This document shows, one piece after another, positions 1-10,370 of a DNA stretch of 64,000 nucleotides (positions within the stretch are counted from its first letter, which is position 1; every line of letters begins with the position of its first letter). The notes beneath the pieces were generated by a model, which did not search any database, was not told the DNA's origin, and was given only the letters and a program-made list of their open reading frames with translations. The stretch comes from Agapetus fuscipes (Eukaryota; Arthropoda; Insecta; Trichoptera; Glossosomatidae): positions 20,131,479 to 20,195,478 of the forward strand of contig OX637336.1 in assembly GCA_951799405.1 (NCBI GenBank), in the 5' to 3' direction. Made by a program: the position numbers and the translations under genes.

Positions 1-157
1 GTTCACAATTTCAATATTTGTACTTCTTGCTGATTCCCTCCAAAGCACACCAATCCGTATTTATAGTTGACTAAAGACTATTCAAGCATATCCCAGACCA
101 TACCAGAATTGTCTCGAATAGAAGCTTCGGGTAAAAACGAGTAGGTACAACTCGCTC

Positions 158-405
158 CCCCAGTTCTTGTTTGTCGTATAGACCAATTATGTGAAATATG
201 ACTTTTTAATGCAGTTGTCTTAAGAATCAAATTCTACACAATCTGAGCTAAGAAAAAACGTACAACTCAATAATGTGAGAGTTGTTTTAAATATTTTTAA
301 AATCAATATCCTGTTTTCATAAGACACATTGGTCCAGTACACATGCAAACATTGCTCATGAAAAATTAGCTGAATGGTCTATACGCCAAACAAGAACTAA
401 GGCAG
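158..405. mobile_element. S4 MITE copy
   Basis: The ends are inverted: the left reads CAGTTCTTGTTTG and the right CAAACAAGAACTA. The interior, with blocks ACACAATCTGAGCTAAG and TAAGACACATTGGTCCAG, recurs at 3386, 6287, 43960, 60505, 62478 and 63186. No transposase is encoded. I infer a non-autonomous DNA transposon; the superfamily is not clear. Confidence 0.7.
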
Positions 406-514
406 CGAACTATCAAATACTTAAGTCTAATCACACATATACAAATAAGTAAAAACACATAAACATGCACAGACATATGCTCATACATTCGTAACAATAT
501 ATGTTTTTTGAAGT

Positions 515-600
515 TAATAATAATAATACAATATTTTTATAGCGCCTTTGTATGACTCTTGGTCATCCCAAAGGCGCTTTCCTCATAACTTAAAATCAAC
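515..600 (-). mobile_element. 3' tail of a CR1/L2-like LINE
   Basis: A short AATAATAAT run and the phrase TATAGCGCC / AAAGGCGC match the terminal segments of the LINE ends at 63362 and 63713. Only the tail is present. Confidence 0.45.
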
Positions 601-731
601 GCCAACCCTGTTTCTTGGAGAGGCAGCAATCGATTAAAAGCTTATATTTGCTTGTTTTTTTTTTGTAACTTAAAATGCAGTATGCGAAAACACGAACTTC
701 TGAGCGTGCACCCTTTTCTTTCGATACCTTA

Positions 732-907
732 GAGCCCGTTCCCACTTGTCGGGTGTCGGATCCGTATTTTATTCGGAGGTTCCAGTGGCAGAACATTATG
801 TATGGAGCTATTCACACTTGTCGGATACCGATATTGTCCGAAATGTTCTGCAACTGGAACTTCCGATTAATATACGCATCCGACACCCGACAAGTGGGAG
901 CGGGCTC
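732..907. mobile_element. Harbinger-like MITE with long terminal inverted repeats
   Basis: The termini GAGCCCGTTCCCACTTGTCG and its inverted counterpart pair over almost the full length: the two arms together cover about 130 of 176 bp. The element is flanked on both sides by TTA (729-731 and 908-910). A 3-bp TTA duplication is the usual signature of PIF/Harbinger MITEs. The short reading frames inside are by-products of the hairpin. Confidence 0.8.
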
Positions 908-1003
908 TTAGACTCAAGAGTATTGTACAAGATGATCATGTACGTAAAGACTCCACCATGTTCCATCCTGTAACGATGTCACATCCTGGTTTTCTTCCAC
1001 CAG

Positions 1004-1115
1004 CTCCCGGAAAGAACTTCCAGCTGCGCCAGGAGAAGCGGGAAGCGTCAGTCAAGCTGGTCTGCTTCGCGGAGAACGTCTTTCCTCAGCCAACCATCTC
1101 CATCCTGTCAAGATC
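1004..1115 (+). CDS. Ig-domain surface protein, internal exon (first visible)
   Basis: Internal exon of a host gene. A pyrimidine-rich stretch and CAG end at 1003, and a strong GTGAGT donor begins at 1116. The frame gives 36 full codons flanked by two bases on each side. The translation begins PGKNFQLRQEKREASVKL and continues VCFAENVFPQPTISIL, ending in a split serine codon. The cysteine followed by a hydrophobic residue and then FPQPTISI is typical of the B-strand and early C-strand of an Ig C-set-like domain. The exon ends in phase 2 and matches the phase of the exon at 30652 exactly. Earlier exons (signal peptide, any membrane-distal Ig domain) must lie left of the window. The general resemblance is to insect Beat-like or CD80-like C2-set proteins, but I cannot assign an orthologue. 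Confidence 0.8.
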
Positions 1116-1207
1116 GTGAGTACAACCATACTTACTTACTGTACGTGTCCAGAACCACCTGTGTGAGGTGTCTCCATTGACAATTAGAATTAAAAAATAC
1201 CATATAC

Positions 1208-1421
1208 GGTCCGTAGTCTAGTGTTATAGCTTTAGATTCGTAAATGGAAGGTCGTGTGTTCGAATCCCGGTGGAGCACAAAAAAAATATAATTTATATTT
1301 TCAACTATGCTCTTCGCCGGGTTGAAAAATTCAGTAGGTACCTTTTCCCAAGACCAGTCACCAAAAGTTCATCCAGCTTCAAACTAACTGGGACTTGCTT
1401 GAGAATTGGTGCTTTCTACAG
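1208..1421 (+). mobile_element. S1 tRNA-derived SINE, partial
   Basis: The tRNA-like head begins GGTCCGTAGTCTAGTG, and the B box GTTCGAATCCCGG is followed by a body that recurs at 4756, 19126, 20955 and 36481. The 3' end after GCGCTTTCTACAG is missing. Confidence 0.75.
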
Positions 1422-1550
1422 AAATTCGGTGAGTAACGTATTATGATAATTTAACTTTATTTTTATTTTTTATTATTCAATTTAAAAATAGATTATATTA
1501 ATTAAAACACACACTTTTTAAATTCACTTATTATTTATTTTAAATATGCC

Positions 1551-1600
1551 AAACGTTTTGGCCTAAAAAGGCATCCTCAGGACAATGACAATGACAAATC
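1551..1600 (-). other. Hammerhead-like core, degenerate
   Basis: The minus strand reads CTGAGGA, a GCC-TTTTT-GGC hairpin, then CAAAACG where GAAAACG is expected. Its flank matches the arms of the hairpin at 10371-10559, so this is the same repeat family. Confidence 0.4.
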
Positions 1601-2380
1601 AAAAAACCACCAAACCCTAAAAAATATTAAAAATAGATTACATTATATATTTACACATTTTTTTTTACGTTGTTAATAGAAACTAACCCTCACTAAAATT
1701 GCATTTAAGTTAACTTTACTATACTTGAATAAACCGGGCCTTAGATTTTAAATTAAAGATGTTAGATAAAAGTAGGGATAGCAATAATTCAAATGACACA
1801 ATACCTTGTTAACTGCCTCGGTTATATTTCTTTATTGACTCATTCATTATAATATTCAAAGCTTTATAGGGTTCTTTCATGCAAAGCGAACTCTCCCTAT
1901 TTTCCTTATGAAACATACCTTCACCAACTTATCCATAAACAGGTTTTAACTTTTCAACCAGTGTTAAGTCCATTTTCCCGTACAAAAAAATCAGGTTTAT
2001 TTCTGGTCTAAGGTTCAACCAATGGAATGAATAAGGCCGTCAGTTTATGGATGTGTTAGTATTATGAATAATATTACAATAAAAGTTGCATTATAATCAG
2101 ATTCACTATAACTACCGTATATACTCTCTAACAGAGGGAAATTGTATTGATTTTTTCTTATATTTTACCCAAGTATAAATTTTAACATTGGAAAAACCTG
2201 GATTAAAAAGGAGGACCGCATATTTGACATATTTCAAAAAATTGCAATGACACACGAGCATTTCGTTTTTTCAGTGCTTGTTTGGTTTATCTACCTTTTT
2301 TGCAATAATATTAACTACACAGTTAAAATTTTTACTCGAATATTAGACGAACCGCTATACAATTACTTAAATTATTCTCA

Positions 2381-2414
2381 GCGTTTCGTTAGCGGCGTAG
2401 CTAGCGTCTTCAGG
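2381..2414 (-). other. Hammerhead-like core
   Basis: The minus strand reads CTGAAGA, a stem-loop (GCTAGC / GCTAAC, one mismatch), GAAA, then CGCTGAGAAT. The trailing sequence is shared with the core at 15942. No complete stems I and III were found. Confidence 0.4.
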
Positions 2415-2464
2415 AGATACTCTTTCTGCACGACGACTGAGCATGAACTGATTTTCAATAACGA

Positions 2465-2722
2465 TTCCTTGACTTATAGATTGGTATGAGACTGACCACC
2501 CATACTGTGAAAAATGGTTCACTTTGCCAATGTCACCTCTGTTTCAGGAAAGGTCGGCAAGAGTTGCAGGGCTTATGTTCATTTGAGATGGGTTTTTTTA
2601 TATTGTAGGTCCACATGCGGCATGTGTTAGCGCGAAATTATACATGTCTGCTTGTGGGAATGCACTTAATATAAATCTTAAATTATATATATCCTTGCAG
2701 CTTAGATTAGATTAGATTAGAT
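2465..2722 (+). repeat. S3 repeat, full length
   Basis: The start TTCCTTGACTTATAG and the end GCAACTTAGATTAGATT (here GCAGCTTAGATTAGATT) define the family; the tail is (TTAGAT)n. The element has no long reading frame and no A/B box. It is also the 3' UTR of LINE-A copies (see 22885 and 59113). Confidence 0.8.
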
Positions 2723-3385
2723 AAGGATTATGCTTGGGTAAAGCAGATTTAGAATTTTAACAAAAAGAAAGAAACACGTGGGATGAAAAGGAATTGCAAG
2801 GAATCCGGCTCGAAGGACCCTAAATGGTAGGTTTTGGATGAATGGACTGTATGTTGGGTTTCCTGTAGCCACAGGGAGATTAAACTTCCCTACTACCTAC
2901 CATGAGTTTTTAATGCTTCTATATATCTTTGCAACTAAGATTATATATTAAACATCTTCCTTTTCAAAGCTCCGTGGAAGCTTTAGTACGAAAAATATCA
3001 TGCTTTAGATTTTCAACTATCAATTTTTGAAAAAAATAACATGTGCTTTGAAATTTTTACGGGGAAAAATAAGGACAATGGTTGTCCTGGAAACCTCTAA
3101 ACGTTTGTAGTAAACGTCTCTTGGAGAACAATAATATGGCTCTTGTGTAGTGGAGTTCCTTGCAGTGGACCATATTACAGACCCATATATTGCTGCCTAT
3201 TATTTTCATCTCGTTTATATCGTAATGCGAGTAGTGCATGCCAACATAAGTACAAAATAAACAAAATGCACTCCGAAACAGAGGTTTTCAAATTGTTTAT
3301 GGTTTTGGCACCCTTCAATAAACCATAATAGACGCGATTTAGTTACGCATTTAGTGTAACTTCTTGCCGACTCTTTATTATCGTC

Positions 3386-3622
3386 CCCCCTGTGCTTGTT
3401 TGGCTTATCTACCATTTGATTCAAAGATGACCTTTCATTAATAATCACATTCTACACAATCTGAACTAAGAAAAAAACAACGTTGAACAGGGTAGTGCGA
3501 AAGTTGCTTTATTATTTTTTTTATATCGATTTCTAGTTTACATAAGACACATTGGTCCAGTGCACATACAAACATTGCTCATATGAAATTACCTGTAATG
3601 GACAAAAGACAAACAAGTACTA
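3386..3622. mobile_element. S4 MITE copy
   Basis: The left end CTGTGCTTGTTTGGCTTATC is the inverted counterpart of the right end GACAAACAAGTACTAAGG. The interior is as in the copy at 158. Confidence 0.75.
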
Positions 3623-3988
3623 AGGAAGCGTTATATTTTTGTACGAACTTTTGAATATAAAAGTTTTATCAAACAGGAAATGTTTTTAACGCGCGTCAAG
3701 GCGTTAAAGCGTCGCGTCTTATAGCGCTACGTTGTGTTGTACTAAACATGTCTACAAGTCGTGTCAAACAAAGCGAACGCGCTACCAGTAAGCGACGATT
3801 TGTCGCTGAGTCCGGATGTCGCGTTAAATTTAGTTAAAAAAAATTTTTTGACGCCCGCCGGGCGTTATTTTCTGTCAAATATAAAAACGCTTACTGAAAA
3901 ATTGTTTTAATGCATTCGAAAATGCCGATGTTTGTATACAAGAAACAACGCTTATGAAAATGTTTCCACAAAGACGGGAATTTACTAG

Positions 3989-4061
3989 ACTCTTGAAATG
4001 TGATACAAACAAAAACAGCGCTCACCAAATAAATCATCCTAATATAATTATTATTATAATG
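3989..4061 (+). mobile_element. S1 SINE 3' tail fragment
   Basis: Only the terminal part is present: a degenerate CTCTTGAGGTGTGATAC-like segment, then ACAGCGCTCACCAAATAAAT and an (ATT)n tail. Confidence 0.65.
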
Positions 4062-4224
4062 CTTCAATTAGCAACAAGTCATCTTCATCTGAGTCGCTGA
4101 ATATCTTAACCAGTGACAATGACTGAATAGCGTTGAAGCCTTTCAAACACAATGTACGCGACGTTACGGCGCTATAGCGTTGCCGCCTTGACGTGCACTA
4201 AAAACGCTTCCTGTTTGACGAAGC

Positions 4225-4655
4225 CTCTTCGTTTCTTAGTTTCTAAGATTATTTTACAAAGAAGAGCGGTAAAGCTAATTGATGACTCTACTCTCACAGC
4301 CAACCTACATTCTCTCGAGCACAGAAGGAAAGCTGGAACAACCATATTATAGGTACTTTAAACAACCTTTTATAGGTACTTTAATGGTGTCTGTTCTGAT
4401 GAAATATTCTTACCTATACCTCCTCCTTTCGTCCCAACAAGTACCTCTTAGAACGGTTCATATTCATCCCTTTGCAGTCGATATCATAGCTATGGAAACT
4501 TGGTGTTTTCACGACTCATTCCTTTGCCAAACTGCCCGCTTATGTAACAAATTACCCGTATTTGTATTCCCACCAATTTAACCTTGTCATATTTCAAACC
4601 AACATCAATCGCCATTTCCTTTCAGTGTATTAGAACAAAGCAAAAAACACACAAC
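4225..4655 (+). pseudogene. Jockey/R1-like LINE, decayed ORF2 3' end
   Basis: Broken frames contain peptides typical of the last part of insect non-LTR ORF2: RRAVKLIDDSTLT, LHSLEHRRKAG, a YRYF block, then TARLCNKLPVFVFPP and NLSYFKPT further on. Several frameshifts separate them. The catalytic region is absent. It is a dead 5'-truncated copy. Confidence 0.65.
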
Positions 4656-4755
4656 ACAACATTCGAAACTAACAGCCCTGCTACAATAGGTCAAGATATC
4701 AACTGCCACATTACCAACATATTTGTTGCTAATGTGGTGGTTGTTGGCATTTCTT

Positions 4756-5072
4756 GGACCGGTCCGTAGTCCAGTGGCTACACTTCGGACTCGTAAATGG
4801 AAGTTAGTGGATTCTTATCCCGGCGGAGTACAAAAATATACATTTATATTTCCAAATGTGCTCTTTGCTGGGTTGAAAACAAATCATAAACCTTTACCAA
4901 AGACCGGTCACTGAAAGGTCCATCCAGCCTTTCAACAACTGGGTCTTGCTTGAGTATTGGCGCTTTCTACAGCGACGACCAAGCTTGCAGAGAGCTCTTG
5001 AGGTGTGATACACATAAAGACAGCGCTCACCAAATAAATCATCCTAATATTATTATTATTATACTGTACACA
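4756..5072 (+). mobile_element. S1 tRNA-derived SINE, near full length
   Basis: Head GGACCGGTCCGTAGTCCAGT, a B-box-like segment, the S1 body with CAAAGACCGGTCACTGAA, the segment TGAGGTGTGATACACATAAA, and an (ATT)n tail. GTTGGCA just upstream is a remnant of the 5S-like 3' end seen intact at 19003. Confidence 0.85.
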
Positions 5073-5084
5073 CAGCGGTGTTCG

Positions 5085-5261
5085 CGTAACAATGATCCAA
5101 GCAACTATTTCTCACATAATCTTTGCTCGTATTTATAGGTACGAAAGAGACGATTCTTGCATGTTCTCGAATATGGTGAATACTTTCACTAAGATTTTTT
5201 GACACTAAACCTGCGTGCCTAGGCTCACGTACATACGACGAACCCATAGTTCGTAACAGTA
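5085..5261 (-). mobile_element. LTR fragment
   Basis: On the minus strand it starts TGTTACGAACTATGGG and contains CCTATAAATACGAGCAAA, a TATA-box context. The same sequence is at 24842-25255 on the + strand. I infer a truncated solo LTR; no second LTR was found. Confidence 0.55.
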
Positions 5262-5725
5262 TATTTGTTGTAGATCGGCACAGTGATTATTTGTCTCTGA
5301 GTTTCGTAGTATCTATCAGTGCACATTGTCTTTTGTCTCTCTGTGGTCCCCCCTCTCTACGGCTCCCAGTTTTAGAACATCTGCTCCAGAGGACCGCTCA
5401 GAGTGGACAATTACCCCGACTTTGCTTTGGACCCTCTCCAGAAGCGATTGTACGTCATCACACAAAGTACCAGTGCACCCGAGCATACAGATTTACGTTC
5501 AAACCCAATCAGAGCGTTAAACTAAAAATGTATCACAACTAAAACAGCAACTCAAGGGATTGTTTCAGTTTTCATACATTTTGGTAGAACGCCATGTTTT
5601 AGAATCGGGATATATTTTATTTAAAAGCCTGCAGTATTTCGTTTAAGAATTCCATACGGAAAAATACACTATTCTATATAATTTATTTGTCTCTTGCCAT
5701 ATGATCATTATTATATTTGAGGACC

Positions 5726-6245
5726 TTAGAATCAAAAAAGCAAGTGTCCCATGAATAGTCTATAGGACACTAGTCCATAGGACACTAGTCTATAGGACAC
5801 AGTGTCCCATAGATAGTCTATAGGACACAGTGTCCCATATATAGTCTATAGGGCATTAGTCTGTAGGGCACAGTGTCCCATAGATAGTCTATAGGACACA
5901 GTGTCCCATAGATAGCCTATAGGACATTAGTCTATAGGAAATTAGTCTATAGGACACAGTGCCCCATAGATAGTCTATAGGACTATCTATAGGACACAGT
6001 GCCCCATAGATAGTCTATAGGACATTAGTCTATAGTACACTAGTCTATAGGACACAGTGTCCCATAGATAGTCTATAGGACACTAGTCCATAGGACACTA
6101 GTCTATAGGACACAGTGTCCCATAGATAGTCTATATGACACAGTGTCCCATATATAGTCTATAGGACACTAGTCCATAGGACACTAGTCTATAGGACACA
6201 GTGTCCCACAGATAGTCTATGGGACACTTGCCTTTTTGATTCTAA
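5726..6245. mobile_element. TIR-bounded element filled with palindromic minisatellite
   Basis: The ends are inverted: left TTAGAATCAAAAAAGCAAGT continuing GTCCCAT, right ATGGGACACTTGCC ending GATTCTAA. Everything between is a tandem array of TCTATAGGACAC and its near-inverse GTGTCCCATAGA, about 26-30 bp per combined unit, with many rearranged units. There is no coding capacity. I infer a MITE whose subterminal repeat expanded. Confidence 0.8.
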
Positions 6246-6286
6246 TGCCCTCATTTATAAAGCACTCCCAATTCGTCGTCTAAGTG

Positions 6287-6460
6287 CGTGTTTGTCGTTT
6301 CTCCAACAGAGGCAATTTCGCATATGAGCAATGTTTGTATGTGTACTGTACTAATGTGTCTTATGAATGATGGAAATTTATTTTTGAAATATTTTAAGCA
6401 ACTCTGACATTATCGTGTTTTACGTTTTAATTGATTCTTAAGACAATTTTTTTGAAAGGT
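6287..6460. mobile_element. S4 MITE copy, right end missing
   Basis: The left terminal part (GTGTTTGTCG) and the interior GAGCAATGTTTGTATGTG and CATTATCGTGTTTTACG are present. It is truncated after CTTAAGACAAT. Confidence 0.6.
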
Positions 6461-6479
6461 GTTATGTACATGATTGAGA

Positions 6480-6690
6480 AATACCTCCAGGTTGTACCTA
6501 GGATACCTATCTCCGGCTAGCTGTCATCATCATCATCACTCAGGACGTGGGAATTCTTTCAATTGGTATTGTTTATTCTATCTTGGGAAAGGTTTGGGTG
6601 GTTAGCGACCCCTTCGGGGATAGAACAGGCAAGAAGTAACACTATATGTGTAGCTTAATTGTGTTGCGTTTGCGTTGGTACGACAGGAAA
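6480..6690 (+). repeat. Repeat also seen at 8128, joined to S2 3' end
   Basis: 6480-6600 (TACCTCCAGGTTGTACCTAG onward) recurs at 8128-8240. It is followed at about 6600 by the S2 terminal segment (CTTCGGGGATA, then AAGAAGTAACACTATATGTG). Confidence 0.55.
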
Positions 6691-6923
6691 AACTCTAACA
6701 GTGCTATTCTTAGACATTTTAGTCGTCCGTTGAGCCCACGCTTTGACAAACTAATGATTCCTGGTCTGGAAGTCTCATCCCCACGGTCATTCTTACCTAC
6801 CGAATTTTGGTAATATTTGTATGAAGATAAAGCAGATGTTCATTTGCGGCCATCTTGGATTAACAGGTCTCCATACAAATGGATCGTTAAATAAGAGTTT
6901 TAAGCTTACACGGCCGGCTGATG

Positions 6924-7260
6924 ATGCTGGAGTGATGTTTTCCAGGATCTGTTGCCGTGGTCTGTGGGAGCTGGAGCTTCCAGACGTTTCGCCCATTTCT
7001 ACGATGGGCTTCTTCAGCGTGAAGTATGATGATGAAGATGATCTTGATGAGAACTGTGATACAGTGTTCAAAGTATTTAGTTTGCACATATAAACCCTGA
7101 GTGAACACACACTTGGATCACAGTTTTCATCAAGATCAAGATCATCTTCATCATCATAATTCATGCTGAAAAAGCCCATCGTAGAAGTGGGCGAAACGTC
7201 CGGAAGCTCCAGCTCTCACAGACCACGGCAACATATCCCGGAAAACATCACTCCAGCGAT
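6924..7260. repeat. Long imperfect inverted repeat with two hammerhead-like cores
   Basis: The left arm (6924-7060) and right arm (7117-7260) are inverted copies of each other, roughly 140 bp each, around a 56-bp centre. Each arm carries CTGAAGAA or CTGAAAAA, then a GCCCA / TGGGC stem, then GCGAAACGTC. These cores are at 6982-7018 on the minus strand and 7164-7203 on the plus strand. Both long reading frames here are products of the palindrome. Confidence 0.75.
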
Positions 7261-7514
7261 GCATCGTTAGTTTGTCAAAGCGTGGGCTCAACGGACGACT
7301 AAAATGTTTAAGAATAGCACCGAAATAATTTTATTTCGATATAAAATAAAAAGTAAAATTAAGACACTTTTGAATAATAAAATAAATAAACACTGAACTG
7401 AGTAGGTCTGAGAGTGCAAATATCTCGCTGATTTAATCAAACCAGTCATCCTCGGCAAAAAAACATTGCGCTCAGCTGAGACTGGAGCCAAATCAAGGAT
7501 TTAAGAACCTGTAA

Positions 7515-7720
7515 GAAGATTTAACACAGTGTTTGCAGTTGCTGGCCCTCTGGCCTGGAACCACCTGCCACATCATGTGAGAGAGCTAGAGGACCATGGA
7601 AAGTTCCGGAACGCACTGAAGACAAGCAAATTTCTGGCATCGTTTGCACCAGCGCCCTTGGAGTGACTACATCACGAAACGGCGCTATAAAGAAATCATC
7701 AACTCATCATCATCATCATG
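7515..7720 (+). pseudogene. CR1/L2-like LINE 3' end
   Basis: The frame gives NTVFAVAGPLAWNHLPHHV and then a short C-terminus ending FAPAPLE and stop (TGA near 7665). This is the terminal peptide pattern of CR1/L2-like ORF2 (AFSVAAPRLWNSLP type). It is followed by GGCGCTATAAAG and a CATCAT tail. Only the last 50 or so codons remain. Confidence 0.7.
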
Positions 7721-7738
7721 CTGGTAGACAAAAAATAA

Positions 7739-8115
7739 TGTTATGTAAATATGCAATATAAATATTAAAATAAGTATAGGTATGTATTAGTTATAGCTAA
7801 TAGGAATTCTTTATTGTATTGGTGGGTAGAATTGATGATTGTGAGTAAATAGAGAAGTCACTAGGTCATGTGCTTCGAGAACAGTCTAGCAAAAATGTGT
7901 TCTCGACAGTTCCACCTTCTTAGTATAAAAAGGGTGCAAATTGCTTGCACTGGGAAGTTGGTCTTCAAGCTCTCACAAATACAGTCAACAAATTAGATCA
8001 GTGAATCAAAACCACTTAAAATAAATCCAAGTGTAATGAAATAAATGGAAGTGTCTGTGTAAAAATAAATATAAACGTGTAAAATAAATAAGTAAAAAGA
8101 AGAGTAGTGCAATGT
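7739..8115 (+). mobile_element. LTR copy of the same family as 17208, partial
   Basis: Starts TGTTATGTAAATATGC, contains CTTAGTATAAAAAGGGTGC (a TATA box) and later ATAAATATAAACGTGTAAAA. The order of these blocks matches the reverse complement of the solo LTR at 17208-17725. The 3' end is not recognisable. Confidence 0.6.
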
Positions 8116-8368
8116 TTAGATGGAAAGGTACCTCCAGGATGTACCTACAGGATACTTACATCCGACTAGCTATCATCAACATCACTCTCAGGGCGTGGGG
8201 TTCCTTCCTTGTGTTGCTTACTTGTATTTTGGGAAGAGTTGTATATTAAAAGATAAGTTTAACATGAACAAATAAGTGTTTATTTACTTTACTAATATGG
8301 GGAAAAAAGGGGAAACAAGGGAATGGCCAGACCTGAACTTGTCACTAAAACACTCCCTACTCTGTTGA

Positions 8369-8705
8369 TTGGAGTTCCGAACTGAAGGCCTGGGGCAGCG
8401 CCCCAGGCTAGCGGCGGCTCACGAGGCGGACGCCTCCACACGTTGGAGCCCCTGGGTGGGCGCTCCTATGCACTATGTCTCCTATGCCTCTGGTCCACAA
8501 GGCGGGTGCCTTGCTGGCAGGAAATCCGTAGATGGGGAGGAAGAAGCTCCATGGTGATCCTCCCTTGCACCGCTTGGTGCTTGGTCGCCGACATCTGACT
8601 CGCTTCACCTCTTGCCGAGAACTGATGAGCGACGGCCCGATTAGTTCACACGGCGCAGTTCGGCCGCTTCCGTGACCGTTCGGCTCCGTTCGGCCCCCAA
8701 AACAC
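8369..8705. repeat. GC-rich segment
   Basis: Base composition is sharply higher in GC than in the surroundings, with CTGGGGCAGCGCCCCAG (hairpin) and many CGG-rich words. Style and some words (GGCTCCGCC-like, TGGGCGCT) resemble 41940-42320. There are short open frames on both strands but no recognisable protein. Probably part of a mobile element or a captured segment. Confidence 0.4.
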
Positions 8706-8739
8706 ACTGTACACTTCGAGATTGTTCTTTCTATGTTAT

Positions 8740-9160
8740 TTTAAAATAACATAACAGTAGAGTTTTATTTGAAAAGTATCCGAACCAAAAATCGTAACAA
8801 TAAACATATTGTTTGGCGAGAGCTGATTTTATCAGAATTTAAAAATGTTTATTTAATGTAAATTCTCCTTTTTGTTGAAACAACCTAACGGACTCGATTT
8901 GCATGAAAAATTTAAACGCAGAAATACTGTACACAAAAACAATGATAAGTGATTTCATTCTGTAAAATTTATTTATTTAAATTTGCATTGTGCTTTATGG
9001 TCGGAGCACAATAAGGTTTCTATTTTTCTTTATTTGTTTTTGTGATGAATTTAATCATTTATACTGTCGGGGAATGGATTTTAAATTAATTTTAATTAAT
9101 TGAAACGTTAAATTAATAAAATGTGGGGCTTTCATTAAAAGTTTTTTTTTATTTTCTTAT
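8740..9160. other. AT-rich intronic stretch
   Basis: I see no gene, tRNA-like head or clear repeat here. Confidence 0.5.
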
Positions 9161-9162
9161 AT

Positions 9163-9275
9163 TTAATCTAATCTAACTTGCCAAGATATATTACATTGGG
9201 GACTCACATAAAATGCATTCTCACAACAGACACGTACAAGTTCGCGCTTGCACATGCCGCATGTGAACCTACACT
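9163..9275 (-). repeat. S3 repeat, 3' part
   Basis: The minus strand ends TTAGATTAGATTAAAT after the block GTTCGCGCTTGCACATGCCG (as read on plus). Confidence 0.65.
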
Positions 9276-9477
9276 TCGACATAGCATCAAATCAAGAAAA
9301 ATACCGTTTTTGTATGACTGAATGAACATTTTATGATCGGGCCTTAGACAATATAGAATAAATGTAGATAGAATAATATAGAATAACATTATTTCCAATT
9401 TTACTGCTGATTCTGTTGTTAAGCGCTCATGAGGTGACTAATGCCACTCAATGGCGTTATATAAAATTGACTAATTG

Positions 9478-9675
9478 TTATGGGAATGAAAAGGTTGTGG
9501 GTTCGATTCCCGGCGGAGCACAAAAAATATATCATTTATATTTTCAAATTTGCTCTTCGTTGGGTTGAAAAATTCATAAACCTTAACCAATGACCGGTCA
9601 CCAAAGGTCCATCCAGCCTTACAGCAACTGGGTCTTGCTTGAGAGTTGGCGCTTTGTAGCGTCGACGATCAAGTT
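9478..9675 (+). mobile_element. S1 SINE, joined to S2
   Basis: B box GGTTCGATTCCCGG, then the S1 body. The S1 tail is replaced directly by an S2 unit at 9678, the same S1-S2 order as at 20955-21440, so this composite is itself a repeated unit. Confidence 0.75.
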
Positions 9676-9677
9676 CG

Positions 9678-9960
9678 TAAAAAGGTCGATAGCTCAATTG
9701 GTAGAATGCTTGCGTTCCATGCCGAGAGCAAGGTTTCGATCTCAAGGTTTACTCAGCCTTCACAAGAAATGAGAACCAGCCACCCTGGGAGCTGGGAAAC
9801 CCGCACTTCAACTGAAAGTGGTTGGTGTGAGGCCAGCCCCCTCACCTGTAAAAATAGATAGATCCCGAATCGCCACATTCGACTCTTTCGGGTATAACGC
9901 AGGCAAGAAGTTACACTATGTGCGTAGCTTAGTTGCAAAAAAAACAAAAAAAAGTGTTGT
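9678..9960 (+). mobile_element. S2 tRNA-derived SINE
   Basis: A-box region GGTCGATAGCTCAATTGGTA, a weak B box, CTCAGCCTTCACAAGAAAT, then AAGAAGTTACACTATGTG near the end. Confidence 0.8.
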
Positions 9961-10282
9961 TTTATTCCGTTTGAAAATTGAACCCCTTCTTTCCTGATTG
10001 TGAATGTGAAGTGGTAACCGCTAAAAAACTATTGGTATTTATTCAGCATTTTATTTTAAAGATTGCGTGACTTGAAGAGCATTATTTTTGTACATGGTTT
10101 TCGTTTTTCCGAGGAGAGCAAGGAAAATATCTGAAATATCTGCTTGTCAAAGTCAACGATGGATAAGAGCCCTCAGTAATCGAAGGACAAACAGCCATAA
10201 CAACCGACATGCCTCCAAAGTAAATATTAAATTCCGACTCTGTGTATCTAACCTAGCTACAAGAAAATATATATCAAAATAC

Positions 10283-10362
10283 TCCTATAATCTGAGTTGA
10301 AAATATATATATATTGACATTTGAGGCTTATACTTAATGCACGCCAAAAAACAGACACATCT
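10283..10362 (-). repeat. S3-like fragment
   Basis: A diverged piece with ACATTTGAGGCTTATACTTA and CAGACACATC. A second similar piece lies at 10640-10800, on the other side of the hairpin; the two share CTAGCTACAAGAAAATATAT. Confidence 0.5.
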
Positions 10363-10370
10363 TTATTGTT

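Noticed and set aside
5726..6245. CRISPR-like array
   Set aside because: The units are palindromic minisatellite without unique spacers, in a eukaryotic genome, bounded by inverted repeats.
6793..7179. 128-codon minus-strand frame and its plus-strand partner
   Set aside because: Both run through the long inverted repeat, and their similar peptides (GFFS, YDDEDDLD) come from the palindrome.
8369..8707. Short genes in the GC-rich segment
   Set aside because: Open frames on both strands follow from GC content; no recognisable motif or splice context.
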